Shown here in pieces: positions 1 through 12,200 of a stretch of 64,000 nucleotides of DNA (position 1 is the stretch's first letter; the number at the start of each line of letters is the position of its first letter). Position numbers and translations under genes: made by a program. The DNA is taken from positions 3,745,477 to 3,809,476 of the forward strand of contig NC_092035.1 of the NCBI RefSeq assembly GCF_042242105.1, read 5' to 3'. The notes beneath the pieces were generated by a model, which saw nothing but the letters and a program-made list of their open reading frames with translations, made no database searches and was not told where the DNA came from. Origin of the DNA: Pempheris klunzingeri. Its lineage: Eukaryota; Chordata; Actinopteri; Acropomatiformes; Pempheridae.

Positions 1-579
1 CGTCGCCATATTTGTTTGTCGTCTCCTGGCGCCTCAAACCAGACGAGGAGCTAGATCGACTGACACGAGGACCAAAATGAAAAGGGGCCGTTTTCTGCTC
101 TACATCTGGTATAAACCAGGCGTCATGAGGGCGACCATTAGCGTGTGTCCTCTGATTCAAGTACCTGTACCTGCATTCAAGCATTAACTAATCATGATCA
201 AAGTTTAAATGAACAGATGTTTAAAAAAAAAAAAAGCATACATTTCTATGAGTATAAAGGAATTCTGTAAACTTTATTTTTACAGTTTCATTTATAGGAA
301 CAGGTTAGATTTGATTATAAAGGCTTTAAGAGTCTGGACATGTTTGATTTAGGTACCGTGAAAGTGCTTGAATGTTCTTAAACAGCTGAGGGAAACAGTG
401 GGTTCCTTTTGAGACCATTAATAAAACCAGCGTTGTCATGGAACACATCATATGTGACATTTATTCTTCTGTTATCAGTATCAAAGCTCGTTCTGTATAT
501 TAGCACAGGAAATGCTCAGTAAAAGTGGTTTATCAGCGTCTACATGTGCCTGCTGGTCACGTTGTCCTCCTCTCTGCAG
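1..579. other. probable mrpl39 intron, no exon seen
   Basis: No splice-bounded open frame is visible here. The stretch leads into a polypyrimidine tract and AG acceptor at 578-579, just before the exon at 580. It is therefore read as the intron upstream of that exon. The preceding exons of the gene would lie outside the window. Confidence 0.35.
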
Positions 580-627
580 GCTCATCATACAGTCTGGAGG
601 AAACTCAGGCAGCGGGCGGAGAAACTG
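580..627 (+). CDS. mrpl39: probable near-terminal exon of mitochondrial ribosomal protein L39
   Basis: A 48-base exon with consensus borders: ctctctgcag before it and gtaagaac after it. It reads in phase 0 as AHHTVWRKLRQRAEKL. This aligns with the C-terminal segment of vertebrate MRPL39, which has the pattern AH-x-T-x-W-x-KL-x-x-R around the end of the protein. MRPL39 is a subunit of the large mitochondrial ribosomal subunit with a TGS/ThrRS-like fold. In mammals it is the neighbour of JAM2, which supports the call. The exon is on the same strand as jam2 here, whereas human MRPL39 runs opposite to JAM2. A downstream terminal exon must exist. One candidate begins at 1668 after a good polypyrimidine tract and ttcacag, and would add RRAVK and a stop at 1683-1685, but this is weak. 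The rest of the gene is outside the window. Confidence 0.5.
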
Positions 628-3187
628 GTAAGAACAAAAAAAGAAATCTGTGTTTTCTACCTCACAACTCGTCCAACAGCAGCGACATCAAAGCTGGCGC
701 TCTGGGGCAAACTCGGGGAAGGAGGGCCGCTAGCGTTTCAGGGCAGTGGTCCGGTGTCGCTGTGCTGGATACCGGTCCAAGTCACCGCCTGGTCCGCAGC
801 GGGCCAGCTCGCTCCCTGGCTGCAGCCACCACCTCACATTTCACAAAGCAGCCAGAGGACAGGATTTAACGCGCCTATTTTTATTGCTTTGCATTCATAT
901 TTTGGCAAAATCAGAGAGGAGACTGACTGGCTGCGGTGTGCAGGAGGAAGCAGGTCTCATCCTCCTCACGAAGGACACGCTGCTGTTTTCTAAACACAGC
1001 ATCAAAGACGCAGACACTAACTCGAGATCCAAGGAAGAAGTATTTTTAAATCTCTCCAGGTTCAAGGCTTTTGTTCTAGAAGTTGTACATCATGACACTC
1101 TCAGATTGATGCACGCTTGAATCCGCTCTGTCTGAGCATAAGCAAGTTTGACTCGAGCACTAAAGGAGACGCATAAATTCCAATTCAAACTAGGCTACGA
1201 GTTAATTTTGGATGGAGCCATCTAGGCGAAACACATCTTGCTGCAGCCTTTCTGGCATTCACTGTGCATCACTGATTGCGTAATGAAAAAAAAAAAAAAG
1301 GATGTACTCATTAATAGACACACTTGATTTGGCAACTGATGACTGTGCTCTGTGGCCTACATTTTATTTTCACAGAGATTCGGCTATTCAGGGAATCGAA
1401 ATAGCACTTTATTAAAGACAAAAGTGCGGGCGTCAGAGCTGGACCGACATTAAAAGTGGACGATATTTGGATCACGTCTTTTTGGAGTTTTTACAAGCGC
1501 AGGATTAGCATGCAGAGCTGCCGCAGACGCTGCAGGACATCAGGTTTATGGTCTTAGAGGACACTGTTCCATATTATCAGCTGACGCACTAATGTTTGCT
1601 GTGTCGTGTGTGCGTATGATGTGTACAGAGGGCAGCCGTCCTGTCCTTTTGTCCCATGTGTTCACAGAGAAGAGCTGTAAAGTGAAACAGGCCCAGGACC
1701 CCTCTGAAGGACGTCTGAATCAGTATAGCAGTCACGCCTGATGCATGATGCACACAGATCATTTAAGACCACACAGACGCTTTCATTTGTTACATAAAAC
1801 CACAAGACGCTGGTCCGTCTTGTCAAGCTCAGTGTTTGCAGATAAAAAGATGTTTGATGTCCCTCAACGTTTAAAGAGATCTCAAGTTACATTAGCGAAG
1901 AGCTGCGAGGACCGGGCAGAAAACAGTGGAGAAAGATTCATATGCAGGCTGTCTTTTCACTTCTAAAGCCAGCCTTAGCAAACTGAATCTATTCTTAAAG
2001 GATATGTCTGACATTTTTTTTAAACCTGGGCCCTTTGTCAGAAACGACTGGTGGATACAGAAAGCTTTGGAGTAGATCCAGTAGATCTCCTCAGGCAGCA
2101 GCTGAGAACCTTGGCTAACGGGCTACAATGGCTGTACGGAGTCCTTGGCGGCATTTGCAGTCGATCGAAGTACATCCACTAAAAGCGCTTGTTTTTGCCA
2201 CTGACAGGCTCCGATTGTTACTCTGAGTGTCTGACTACATTATAGAAAGCTTCCCTCCTGAGACAGACCTGTAAGATCCTTTTTGACTTTCCAGAATAGC
2301 CGCCATATGGCTTGGTTCAGAGCCACCAGACTCCATTGACAAAAACATGAATTTTACAGGGGAGTTGCTGGTCGAGTTTGTTCTGTGTTATTTGTGACTT
2401 TGGTGTTTTAAAGGGTTAGTTCGGATCTGACACAATATTTGTGTAACACCATAATGCATCAGATGAAGAATTAAGTAGAATGTGAGGTAAAATGACTGCT
2501 TTTGTCAGTGGAGTCTGGTGGGTGTGAGTAGGGCAATATGTCGACTGTTTCTGGTTAGAGAAACAGGGTCTTACAGGTCTTTCTGTAATGTTGTCAGACA
2601 CTTTGACTAAAAATCAGAGCCTGTCAGCAGCAAAAACAACTTTTATAGGACGCACAGCCACTGTAGCTGCCAGCCAAACCCATCTACTGGACCAGTTCCC
2701 AAAGTTTTTGTACCTGCCAGTCATTTCAAACCCACAGCATATAAAAATAGGGCTCAGGTTTTTAAAAAAAAAAAGCATTTTTAGTTGTGCCCCCTGGACT
2801 TGGAGTCATTTACAAGATAAGCTCTGGTGTTAGAACATATTCCAACACCACGATCCAAAAATGTTCAGTAACGCTTAAGATTACAGCCCACAAATGACAA
2901 GTCGGCGGCACCATTAGTACGGAATATGTGCACTTTCATTTGTGAGAAATCTAACTGTTAAAAATCTTCAACTCTGTCTTTCACGCGATTCAGGACTTAT
3001 TTTATTGTGCTAAAAGTCAAGACAAGCCTAATTTTGGTCTTATTTCCACTGGTTTGAAAGCGATATTGATTAACCTTCATGCTTTTAAGGCCGTGCCGTT
3101 GTACTCTGTCATGTTGTAGTTGAAAGGTTTGCGCTACTCGGTCCCTCCTCTGTACTCGCCACCGCACAGAACTCAGCAGAAACGGGT

Positions 3188-3213
3188 CTATAAAAGCGGC
3201 GAGGCGTGGGCGG
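3188..3213 (+). promoter_or_regulatory. TATA box with EGR-type site
   Basis: The octamer tataaaag (3188-3195) is followed by a locally GC-rich segment. That segment includes gcgtgggcgg at 3204-3213, which matches the EGR1 consensus exactly. A short ATG frame starts at 3251 but codes for nothing I recognise. This is either an isolated core promoter, for example of a non-coding transcript, or a chance match. Confidence 0.3.
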
Positions 3214-3830
3214 CAGCGTTTTGTGAGCCGGCTGCAGGCAGTAGGGAAGCATGTCCCCCGTCTGCCTCCAGCTGGCGCTCGAAACACGGCCGCCCACGCC
3301 ACAAACAGATGCCCCCACACCCCTCTGATATCTCTGTAGAAACGTCCTTTTAAAGGCTCTTTCTCCAGCCATTATTCTTCCACCAAAGACAGAAAATAGG
3401 TCAGACATAACAAGAAAAAGAATGTAACAACAATTATAAGAATTCAGAAGAAGTCATGTGGGATTTTTTTTGTTTTTTCACACAGGTCGAAGTCAAAGAA
3501 GCGACTCCACCCGCTCCTCCTGACTCAACTCCACCTCCGACCAGCCAGTAACGACCGCCGCGTAACCTTCCACAGACACATACACTCTTTGACATGCATC
3601 TAACTGTATTATTTGTTCAATAAATGTGTACAAAACATGCAACAAATCATTTCCACTCCCACTCGTCATTACGAAACCTGAAGGAAATACAAACACAAAC
3701 ACCCCTGGGGGGTGGGGTTGGTGATTAGGTTTATAACTGTTCAGCTGACTGTGGGCGTGAATGAGTGAGAGAGAAGAGTGAAAATGGACGCGTGTGTGTG
3801 TGTCAGCAGTTTGCTTAACAACAAAAGCAG

Positions 3831-3832
<2 letters not shown>

Positions 3833-3875
<43 letters not shown>
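3833..3875 (+). repeat. (GT)n microsatellite
   Basis: An uninterrupted run of about 21 GT units. The cysteine/valine-rich frames over it are an artefact of the repeat. Confidence 0.95.
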
Positions 3876-3876
<1 letters not shown>

Positions 3877-6234
3877 GGCTGAAGGTCAGGCAGCAGTGCA
3901 GCTGTTGTGTCTGTCACTCGTCAAACAGGTGGCTCTCAATCCTCAGAGTGTGTTCGGAGTCAAGTGTGAGCAAGCCGGAGGATTCGAGCCATGAGGCACT
4001 TTTTTCCCAGGATTCCAGGCGTTTTGACACATTAGACACAACACTCGCCCCTTTTCCTCGTCCAAAAAAAAAAAAAAGATCCCTGCCACTGTACCACACT
4101 GTATTGTAGTTTGGTACCACTTCCCATAAGGCACCTTTTTACAGAAGCTTCACTTAAACACACCAAAGTTACACATCAGTGTAAAATGACAACTTTTATT
4201 GTGGCACAGTTGCTCCTCATTTTAATTGAAAAGAGCCGAGTAGAGCAGACACAATCAATCATTAATAGTCCGTCGACAAAAACTAAATCTGAAGTTTTGC
4301 CCAGAGCTGGATGAGAAGACGCTTCTCTCGTATTAATGCGCAGAGAGCAAGGAAGCAAGTGTGCCAATTTCCCAAAATGTCGAACTGCTCCTTTAACATC
4401 TTTTATGACTCATTAGTCACTGATAAACATTTAAAAAGGAAAGTGTTTTTTAGAGCCCCCGTGCTGCCCAGCAGTAACAGTACAGGTGGTTACAGACAGC
4501 TGCTAATGTTTAATGACCACCGGCAGCATAAAGAAAGTCGAGCAGCCCCCCCCCACAGACTTTTCACCCATGTCCCCTCCCCCAGTTTGACATTGGAGCC
4601 TCAGCTACAGGAGACAACAAGAGAAGGTGGCATAAAAGCCCCTTTAAGTCCACAGTGTTGTTAAAATCCTGCTTCTCAATGACGCAAACTGCCCCCCCTC
4701 CCTTGAGTTTAATCACAGTCCAGCTGTATCAGTCACCATCAATAGACGGCTGAAGACTGAGCGAAACCTCGGGCCTGAAAGGTTGGCCAACGTGCAGCTG
4801 TTGCTCCCACTCAAGCATCCTACCACCCCCCCCGTTCATCCCCACACCAACACACACTGACAACGTGCGAGACACACCCAGGGACATATGCCCTGCACTA
4901 AGAGCCAGTCACACCAGCAGCTCCGATTGAGATGTTTGAATCTGTGCCCTAAATTCCTCGCTGCTTTGGAGATATTAAGGAACGCCCGGCGTGCTGCTCA
5001 AACATGATTAAATTTGAATAGCTACTAAAACACTTTGGAATAATGCATTCCTAGAAATGAATTTATAATGTGCTCCCCTTCTCCAGTTTATGCTAAAGAG
5101 CTTGTGCATACGAGGTCAACAGTGAGTGTGTGTCCCCCCCTCAGAGGTTTGCAAAGCTTGGAGAAGAGCTCAGTCAATAGTGATTCACGTGGGAATCATC
5201 GATCTGTGGGACTGCAACAGTTAGTGGAGCTTCTTATTAACAAAGCTGACTGATCATCAGCCGTCTCTCGTTTCTAATGCGGCGCAAGTGTTTCCCAAAA
5301 GCATCACAAACTCCATGACTGCAGCCTGTCTTCACAAGTATTGCTAATCCCGTTTATCTTCCACCTCTAATTAACGGCCCACATACACCCACATCCCTCC
5401 CATTCAAAACTCCCATTTAAAAATACCCACATTTTTGCTTCTCCAGAGCTGACGGTGAAATAATAATAATAATATTCAATCAAAGAACACCACACAGTCA
5501 ATATCGGAGGAGCTTCTCCCCCTCTGAGGTGACAAAGACACACTTCTTTGCAGACTGATGACAGTATTCATTGTATCTAGAAGGCAGACGAGACACTAAA
5601 TATTACATTTCACTTTTTGGCCTTGTGTCTTCATCCTGTGAGCCTTTCATTCTTTTGGGCCGCACCTCTCAGAGATATCACTTAGAGCACAGCATCTTGA
5701 TCCAAAGCAAACATATCCATATCCCTTTCTCCCCTCCTTAAAATCAGAGCAGTCCGAATCCTCCTACCTAGAAAATGAAGCTGAACTTTAAGTACCGTGA
5801 ACTTTTTTGAAAGGTTGCCAGCTTGTGAGAAATGTCTTTTCTTGTGTTTACATAGTCTCCTGGTGTTAACAAACGGGTTTTGGTCCAGATTTTCACCCTT
5901 TGCTTTTACAAAGTAAGTGTTCATGTGCTGCATATATCAGACAAAGGGACTTTTCACAACCTGGCAACCTCCCATAAGTTAGTAGATTATTTATTAACCA
6001 TGAATAAAACCTTTAGCTACAAGTGTAAGCGAGGGATGCTTTAACAACCATAACATGTTAAAATGAACTGTTAACTTGTGGATCAGTCAGTGGAGGGAAC
6101 ACTGAAAGTAAACTCCTCCAGTGATAATAATAAAACAAGCAAAGCTGTGGGGGTCACCCCGGGCTGAGGTATGATGGGTGCCACACCTCGCTGCCATACC
6201 CAGTTGCCTCCCGTCATGTGGCCAGTTGGTAGTG

Positions 6235-6723
6235 CAGTGCGCGTCTTGGACACGGCGCTGCGCTCTCGGCGCTCCGCCGCTCTGCTCGTCTGAATAAGCT
6301 CACCCCCTCCCTCCCTCCCTCCCTCCCTCCGTCCCTCCCTCCATCTCCACCTCCACCTCCACCAGCGCCCACACCGCACAACAAGAAGAGAGCGGACCTT
6401 CGCCCGCGTCTGTGATTGGAAGCGAGGCACGCCGTCCACAGCCACACTCCTCCGCCCGGACAGCGGCCGCCTCTCACCGATCCCTCCCCGGAGGTGCGTC
6501 CCGCTCATCCCGCCGCCTCGCCGCTCCGTTCCGTTCCGCTCCGCGCCGGGTCGGTCCGCTCCGCTTCGCTCTGCTCCGCTCGCTTCCCCCCTGGAAAACA
6601 GTTTATTCCCTGGAAGCTGGATGAATTATTGGAGAGTTGTGAACAAGTGCGATAAGAAAGCTGAGGCTCGGGATCTGCCGCCTCGCTGCGTCCAGGGAAG
6701 ACAAGACTCCGCCACAGTTGTGG
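6235..6723 (+). promoter_or_regulatory. jam2: CpG-rich promoter and 5' UTR of jam2
   Basis: The sequence turns abruptly GC- and CpG-rich, with repeated CTCCGCTCCG-like motifs and a CCCTCCCT pyrimidine run at 6303-6342. It ends directly at the jam2 start codon. No TATA box is seen, as expected for a CpG-island promoter. The exact transcription start cannot be fixed from sequence alone. Confidence 0.6.
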
Positions 6724-7984
6724 ATGATAATGGAGGGGACGTCCGTGTATCTTCCTATTGTTATTTTACTGATGCAATGTAAGTGACAAATGGAAACTAT
6801 TCATTGACTTGTTTCTGTGTGTGTGTGTGTGTGTTCCCCTACTTCTCTCCACCAGATTAACTGATCTTGTTACTTTTTCTGTCTAATATTTCCTCTTTAC
6901 AGTAGCTGTCCATGGATGTGCTGGGATCTGTACGCTGCAAAACAAGTCATTTAATATAGTTTTCTTGGCTTAAGATCTTTTTTTGTGTGGCAGATTTATT
7001 TATTTAATTTAATTTAGTGACTTTATTAAATTACACTTTAAAGAGTTTACTTGAACTCACTGGTTCTAAAAAGATAAATTCATCACAAATGTAAAAGTAG
7101 ATGTTTTTTTGTTGGTGTGCTTACTTTAAGTGTTATTCTGCAGCCCCCCCCACTTTACTTTAAAGCCCCCTCCCCCTGTGAGAGTGGTCTGTGGTGTTGC
7201 TGCAGCCAGGTTAGGTCCCTCCAAGTTGGCCCTAAAGTTGCACATGGCGTGGTGCCATCTAAGGGTGTGGGCGGCATGGCGGTGGCGGGTGGGCACCGTT
7301 TTGGCAGGAGAGGTGGCGTATCCGTGCGTGAGGTCAGCGGTTGGATAACCACCAGAAACTTCAAACTGTTTTTTCCTTGTGACGAGGTGTTTTCATAGCT
7401 GGGATGTTACCAGGACGCTGAGGGTGTTTGGAACAGAACAAGCATGGAAGAACATGTGAAAACCTGCTTCTTTAAACTGCAAAAACAAAATTAACTTTCC
7501 ATGATAAGTCTGCATGAAACCTGTCTGACATGCAGCAACAGAAAAAGCAGAAGAAGAGCTGTCAGGACTCCAGGGGAGCAGGAGCAGTTGGAGATGGATG
7601 TGATGAGACAGTGAGAGTGAGTGACGCATATTTTACCCAGTGTTGTCCACATTTTGCCACCTGTCAGGCCACCGGGTCACGAGTTCACAGAGGTGTGTGT
7701 GTGTCCGGCCCTGCTGTGGACAACCTGACAGAAATCACTCATCATCTGGCACGCAGATAGATGTCAACAGTTTAACAGAGCAGCAGCAGGTCTGCCACAG
7801 CTCGACTGAACGCCTGCAGAGTGTATTGTTTAAAAAAAAAAAAGAAGGAAATGTTTTGGGTGTGTCTCTCCAAGAGACCCAGCTTCCCCTATTTCAGCCT
7901 CTCACACACATTCACACCGTGTCTGACTGAGACAGCTGTTGCTCACAGGGTTAGTCATACAGAGAGGCTTTGTTCAAATAGAGA

Positions 7985-8015
<31 letters not shown>

Positions 8016-9217
8016 CCTCACCCTGTGCTTCCCTGTACCCCCACAGCCTTGAATCGTGTGTGCCGTCCACGTCCACGCTATCTTTATCACACAGCCAGAC
8101 AGGATATGTCCTATGGGTCCGTCTCCCTTCCACTTTCATTTGTTCCCTGTTAATTTGAATAAGTGCCTTAATTATTACTGCGCCATGCTTTTGACCTCGG
8201 CACAGCTCTGGCAGCACCCACCCCAGTCTCTGTAACACTCTGTACGGACCACGTAATGAGAGGAAAGCTGCGTGCCAAGGAGCGAGCGTGCCATCTTTCT
8301 ATTTTTGCTCAGGCAAGAGGGTGGCTGTCCCCTCTGTGAGTGTAAGCTGCCGCAGTGTTTGGTTGATATTAATGCCATGCACAAGGTGTGTGTGAGTGTG
8401 TGTGTGTGTGTGTGTCTCAGTCTGTGTTGATGCCTTCGTCAGGATATTTCTGTGCTTCAGAGCCACAACAGGCTCTTAGCAGAAGCGCTTCAGACACCAT
8501 AGTGGTCATATCTGATGCCATTGGGGGGGCATCAGAGACCTGATGCTGTGAATCACATGAAAAACTTTTTAAAAGTCTATAGAAGCGATTTTCTGAAACC
8601 CATTTCAGTTTCTGGTTAATGCTCATTAAAACTTCTCTTTTTGGTGTTGCAAATGTACTCAATCTAACACTTTACGCCTTGACTGAACAATGTTGCTGTC
8701 GACGTCAGGCTAACTGAGAATGAAGGGTTTGGTGAAGTTTGAAATGAGTCTGTACAGATCTGCTGAGATGTTTATGTGCATCTTTGGAGAACCATTATTC
8801 CTGCCTTGGACTAAACACCTTGTAGAGTTGTATTGTACATTCGGGCACCTCATGCATTTTAATTTGGTGCTAGGAGATTTTTTCATAGATTTACTTGGCA
8901 AGTCATCTAGACGACTGAGCAACAGCACAGCCACAGCACTGAGGTGACACGCCTGCATGCTGGCAGACGTTTGTCTCTAAACGTGGATAACACTTCTTGT
9001 TGACCTCTTGGACAACGAGGCTTTTATTTAAAGCTACACCATGGTATCATTACCCACCATGCAGTTGTGAAACGATCTGAACGGGCCATGTGTTCATTGT
9101 CTGCCTCGACGCCTTTGCAGCTAATTGAGGCCATTGAAGCTGACAGTGTTGGTAGTACAATGAAGCACGACATGGTGGCAGCGGGACCTCACATGCCGAG
9201 CTTCTTTGGCCTTTTTT

Positions 9218-9258
<41 letters not shown>

Positions 9259-12200
9259 AGTCAGTTCAGCAGTAAAGAGCAGGCGTGTTGTCAGCCCTGC
9301 TACACTTCTTTCCTCTCAAAGAGACACCCTTCAAGGTGGCGGCCGGCTTGGTCTCACACTATGTGACAAGAGCTTCTCCCATTCACAGTCCTACTGTCTG
9401 AGAGGATCTCCCTCGCCTTCAATCCCACTCTCTCTTTTATTCATGCTTCTGCGGGTCTCTGCCCCCCCCTTCCACCTCCACTCTCCTCCACTCCACTTCA
9501 TTTGTATTCTATTCTTAGGGCCGCTCATCTCTCCTTTGTCGTTCTTCCTCGTCCTTTTTTTAATCTCATATCTCCCTCCCTCGTCTTGTTCATCCTTTAG
9601 TGAGACAATGCTCCTCAGAGGGTGTCGAGGTACGCGAGCCAAGGCTACGATGATAATCCTGTTACACTGCCGCAAGTCAACACATGGCAAAGCGAGGCGA
9701 AGACGGGGCGTCTGGAGGGAGAGCGTGCAGTTTTAATTCACTTAGCTCCGAGTTTGACCAAGTGAGGCTGGTGTAAACTGAGCCAAATTCAGGAAAAGCT
9801 TTTAAAAAACTTGCGTTCTGCTGCATTTGGCAGATGACATTATTATTGTATAGGCTGTTGTTTATTTAAAAGCTAACTTAGAAATAGCTGTTGTGGAAAT
9901 TAGAGTGAGTCAGACCTTTTTGGATGTGCATGCAAACCGCCTGGTCTTTTTGTACGGCCCAACATGGCCGCCTTCCTGTTTTATTCTACACTTCCTGCCC
10001 TTTGTCTCTCTGGCCCTCCATTCCTCCACGTCAGCCCTTGTTTCACAGGAGCAAACCTCCATGAAGCATAGTAATCCAGTAACAATGGGCCTGCACAGGA
10101 ATTAACTGACAAACAGGAAAGTGGACAACTGATAGTAATTTCAGTATACGTGCTTGTAAATTTAGAGTTGTGAGATTGTAATCTGTATGTCATGCCTTTT
10201 GCAGAAACAATGGCAGGAAAAGTAAGTGTGTGTGTGTGTGTGTGTGTGTGAGGGTGTGTTTCATGGGCTGAGTTAAGTTAGGCTTTCTTCTCTCAAGAGC
10301 ATGTGAGGGTGACGTCTTTATTACGCCAAATTAGAAGTTTCTCCAAAGTTTCTCCAAAGTCTTTAATGTTCAGAGCGTGGACCCCAGAGGCCCATTCAAC
10401 ATTCATTATGTAATTTCAAAAATGCATGGCCTTAAGTGTAAAAATCTTTCCATTTTCTTCATTTGCAGACATTTTTTTAGGCTGTGGTGCAGAGTGCTTA
10501 CCGTCCTTGCAGTCTGCATGTTTCTCCCTCATGTGACCTTCACCCACATTTTACCTGAAATCAACAACAGGACAACAGACAATAATCCGCCCCGTAAACC
10601 AATCAGCGCACAGGAAAAGCAGCTCCTGCTTCCTCTTCCTGTTTGGATGTGTTGGTATCAGTGTCACACAGGCGAGGGGGGGGTGGGTGGGTGTGTGGCA
10701 TGGGAAACCATCATGGACAGCCCTCGTCTTGCTAATGCCCCCCATACATCAGGTTAATCTGTGAGATGCCCGTTGACCTTGTCCTAACCTGCGTTTAAAT
10801 GAACATACGGCGGACTGCTCCTTAACCTTGCAGGATTAAAGCGGAGGGGGGAGTAATCCTGCCCTTACCTCAGATCTCCTGGAGGAGGGCGGCTGAGTTT
10901 GCCTCAGACGGCAGAGCAAGAGAGACCAAAGACGGCCATTAAGCATTCTCCTCTCGCAGTTGGCGGGCAATGTGGAGCACTTTACCCAATTCACCTTGCC
11001 CCCTAATGGATGACAAGCGATATTGCGTTCCGATCCTCTCTCACCCCTCTTTTTTTTTTGTAATCTCCCCTCCTATTCTCCACCACCTCCAGGTACCCCC
11101 TCCGTTCCCGTCACCGTGTCGACCAACAGACACAAGGTGGAGGTGCGCGAGTTCTCAGGTGAGGCAGAAAAAAGCAGCTCATCTCACATTCGAGTCACTT
11201 CTACCCTGAGGAGTGGCTGCCTCTATCAGATTGCCTCTGACAGAATAAACCATGAGGCTATAAATAGACCATGCAGTTAAAAATGCCACTGATTGAAGGC
11301 TTTGCCGCTCGGCCATAAATATCTCATTGGTCACGTTCCTGCTTTCAGATGCGGTGCTGTCCTGCATGTTCCGCACAGAGAAAGACCAGAACCCACGCAT
11401 CGAGTGGAAGAAGAAAGGGAAAGGTGTCTCCTTCGTGTACTTTGATGGACACTTCAGAGGTGAGAAAGCGGCCTGTTGCTCTTTATCCCCTGGATGACAA
11501 ACAAGGCATTTGTTTTAATCAGCTTGCAGTACCAGCTGGAAGGGGTTTGCCACACAGGCGGAGGAAGAAAAAAAAAAAAAACACCACTCAGATACAGAGT
11601 AATGATGGATGAACTGCAAAAGACATTTTAGCACAGTCTTTGTGTCAATGGTGTCAAGGCATAAAATCTTAACCTGTCTCTTATCCTTGCTCTCTCTCCT
11701 TTGTGGTTGAGGATGTGGATTTAATGGGTGAAATAAATAATAAATCATACAGTAGTGTTGCCCCGGTCAGTCTCTTTTATGGACGGCGCAGTTAGCCTGA
11801 CAAGTTTCTCAAATATGTCAAGGCTTTGAAATGCTGTGACCCATAGTCTCCCATTCATTGGCCACTTACTTTAAAAGGTGGCATGAAAAGAGAGTTAATG
11901 CTTTCACAGTGGCAGCTGATTTCTTCGAAAGAGCTGCTGGCAGCACAGATCTGGTATATTCCTGAATGGCTGTTTGAGTCCACTGGCTGGATTATCCACT
12001 GTAAGGGGGCCTGCAGGCTCCAGGTTTGAGGGTCCCTAGGGTGCGGGGCAGTTGCCCACAACCCCCAGTTGGATAATTCAGCTGCTTACATCATCATCTT
12101 TTAGCTTGATATACCAAACAGGTGCTTATTTACACATCCAGCAGTTTCAGATCAACATCAACATTCATTAGGAGCTCTGGCCTTGTGACAAATATGATAT

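Larger units (their letters stand above)
628..6230. other. intergenic region upstream of jam2, no recognisable gene
   Basis: About 5.6 kb with only short open frames that show no family resemblance, no consistent splice borders and no repeats of note beyond a GT tract. The one structured spot is a TATA box with a GC-rich element near 3188-3213, listed separately. It probably holds the mrpl39 3' end and distal jam2 regulatory DNA. Confidence 0.4.

Noticed and set aside
525-1120. Overlapping 114-149-codon frames at the left end
   Set aside because: Three overlapping frames on one strand with low-complexity, unfamiliar products. Only the 48-base spliced segment inside them has homology and splice support.
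2997-3408. Opposing frames of about 100 codons in a GC-rich patch
   Set aside because: Mutual shadows on both strands and no recognisable motif. The patch is better read as a promoter-like element.
9391-9690. 99-codon minus-strand frame in jam2 intron 1
   Set aside because: Composition follows a CT-rich stretch; no splice sites or homology.
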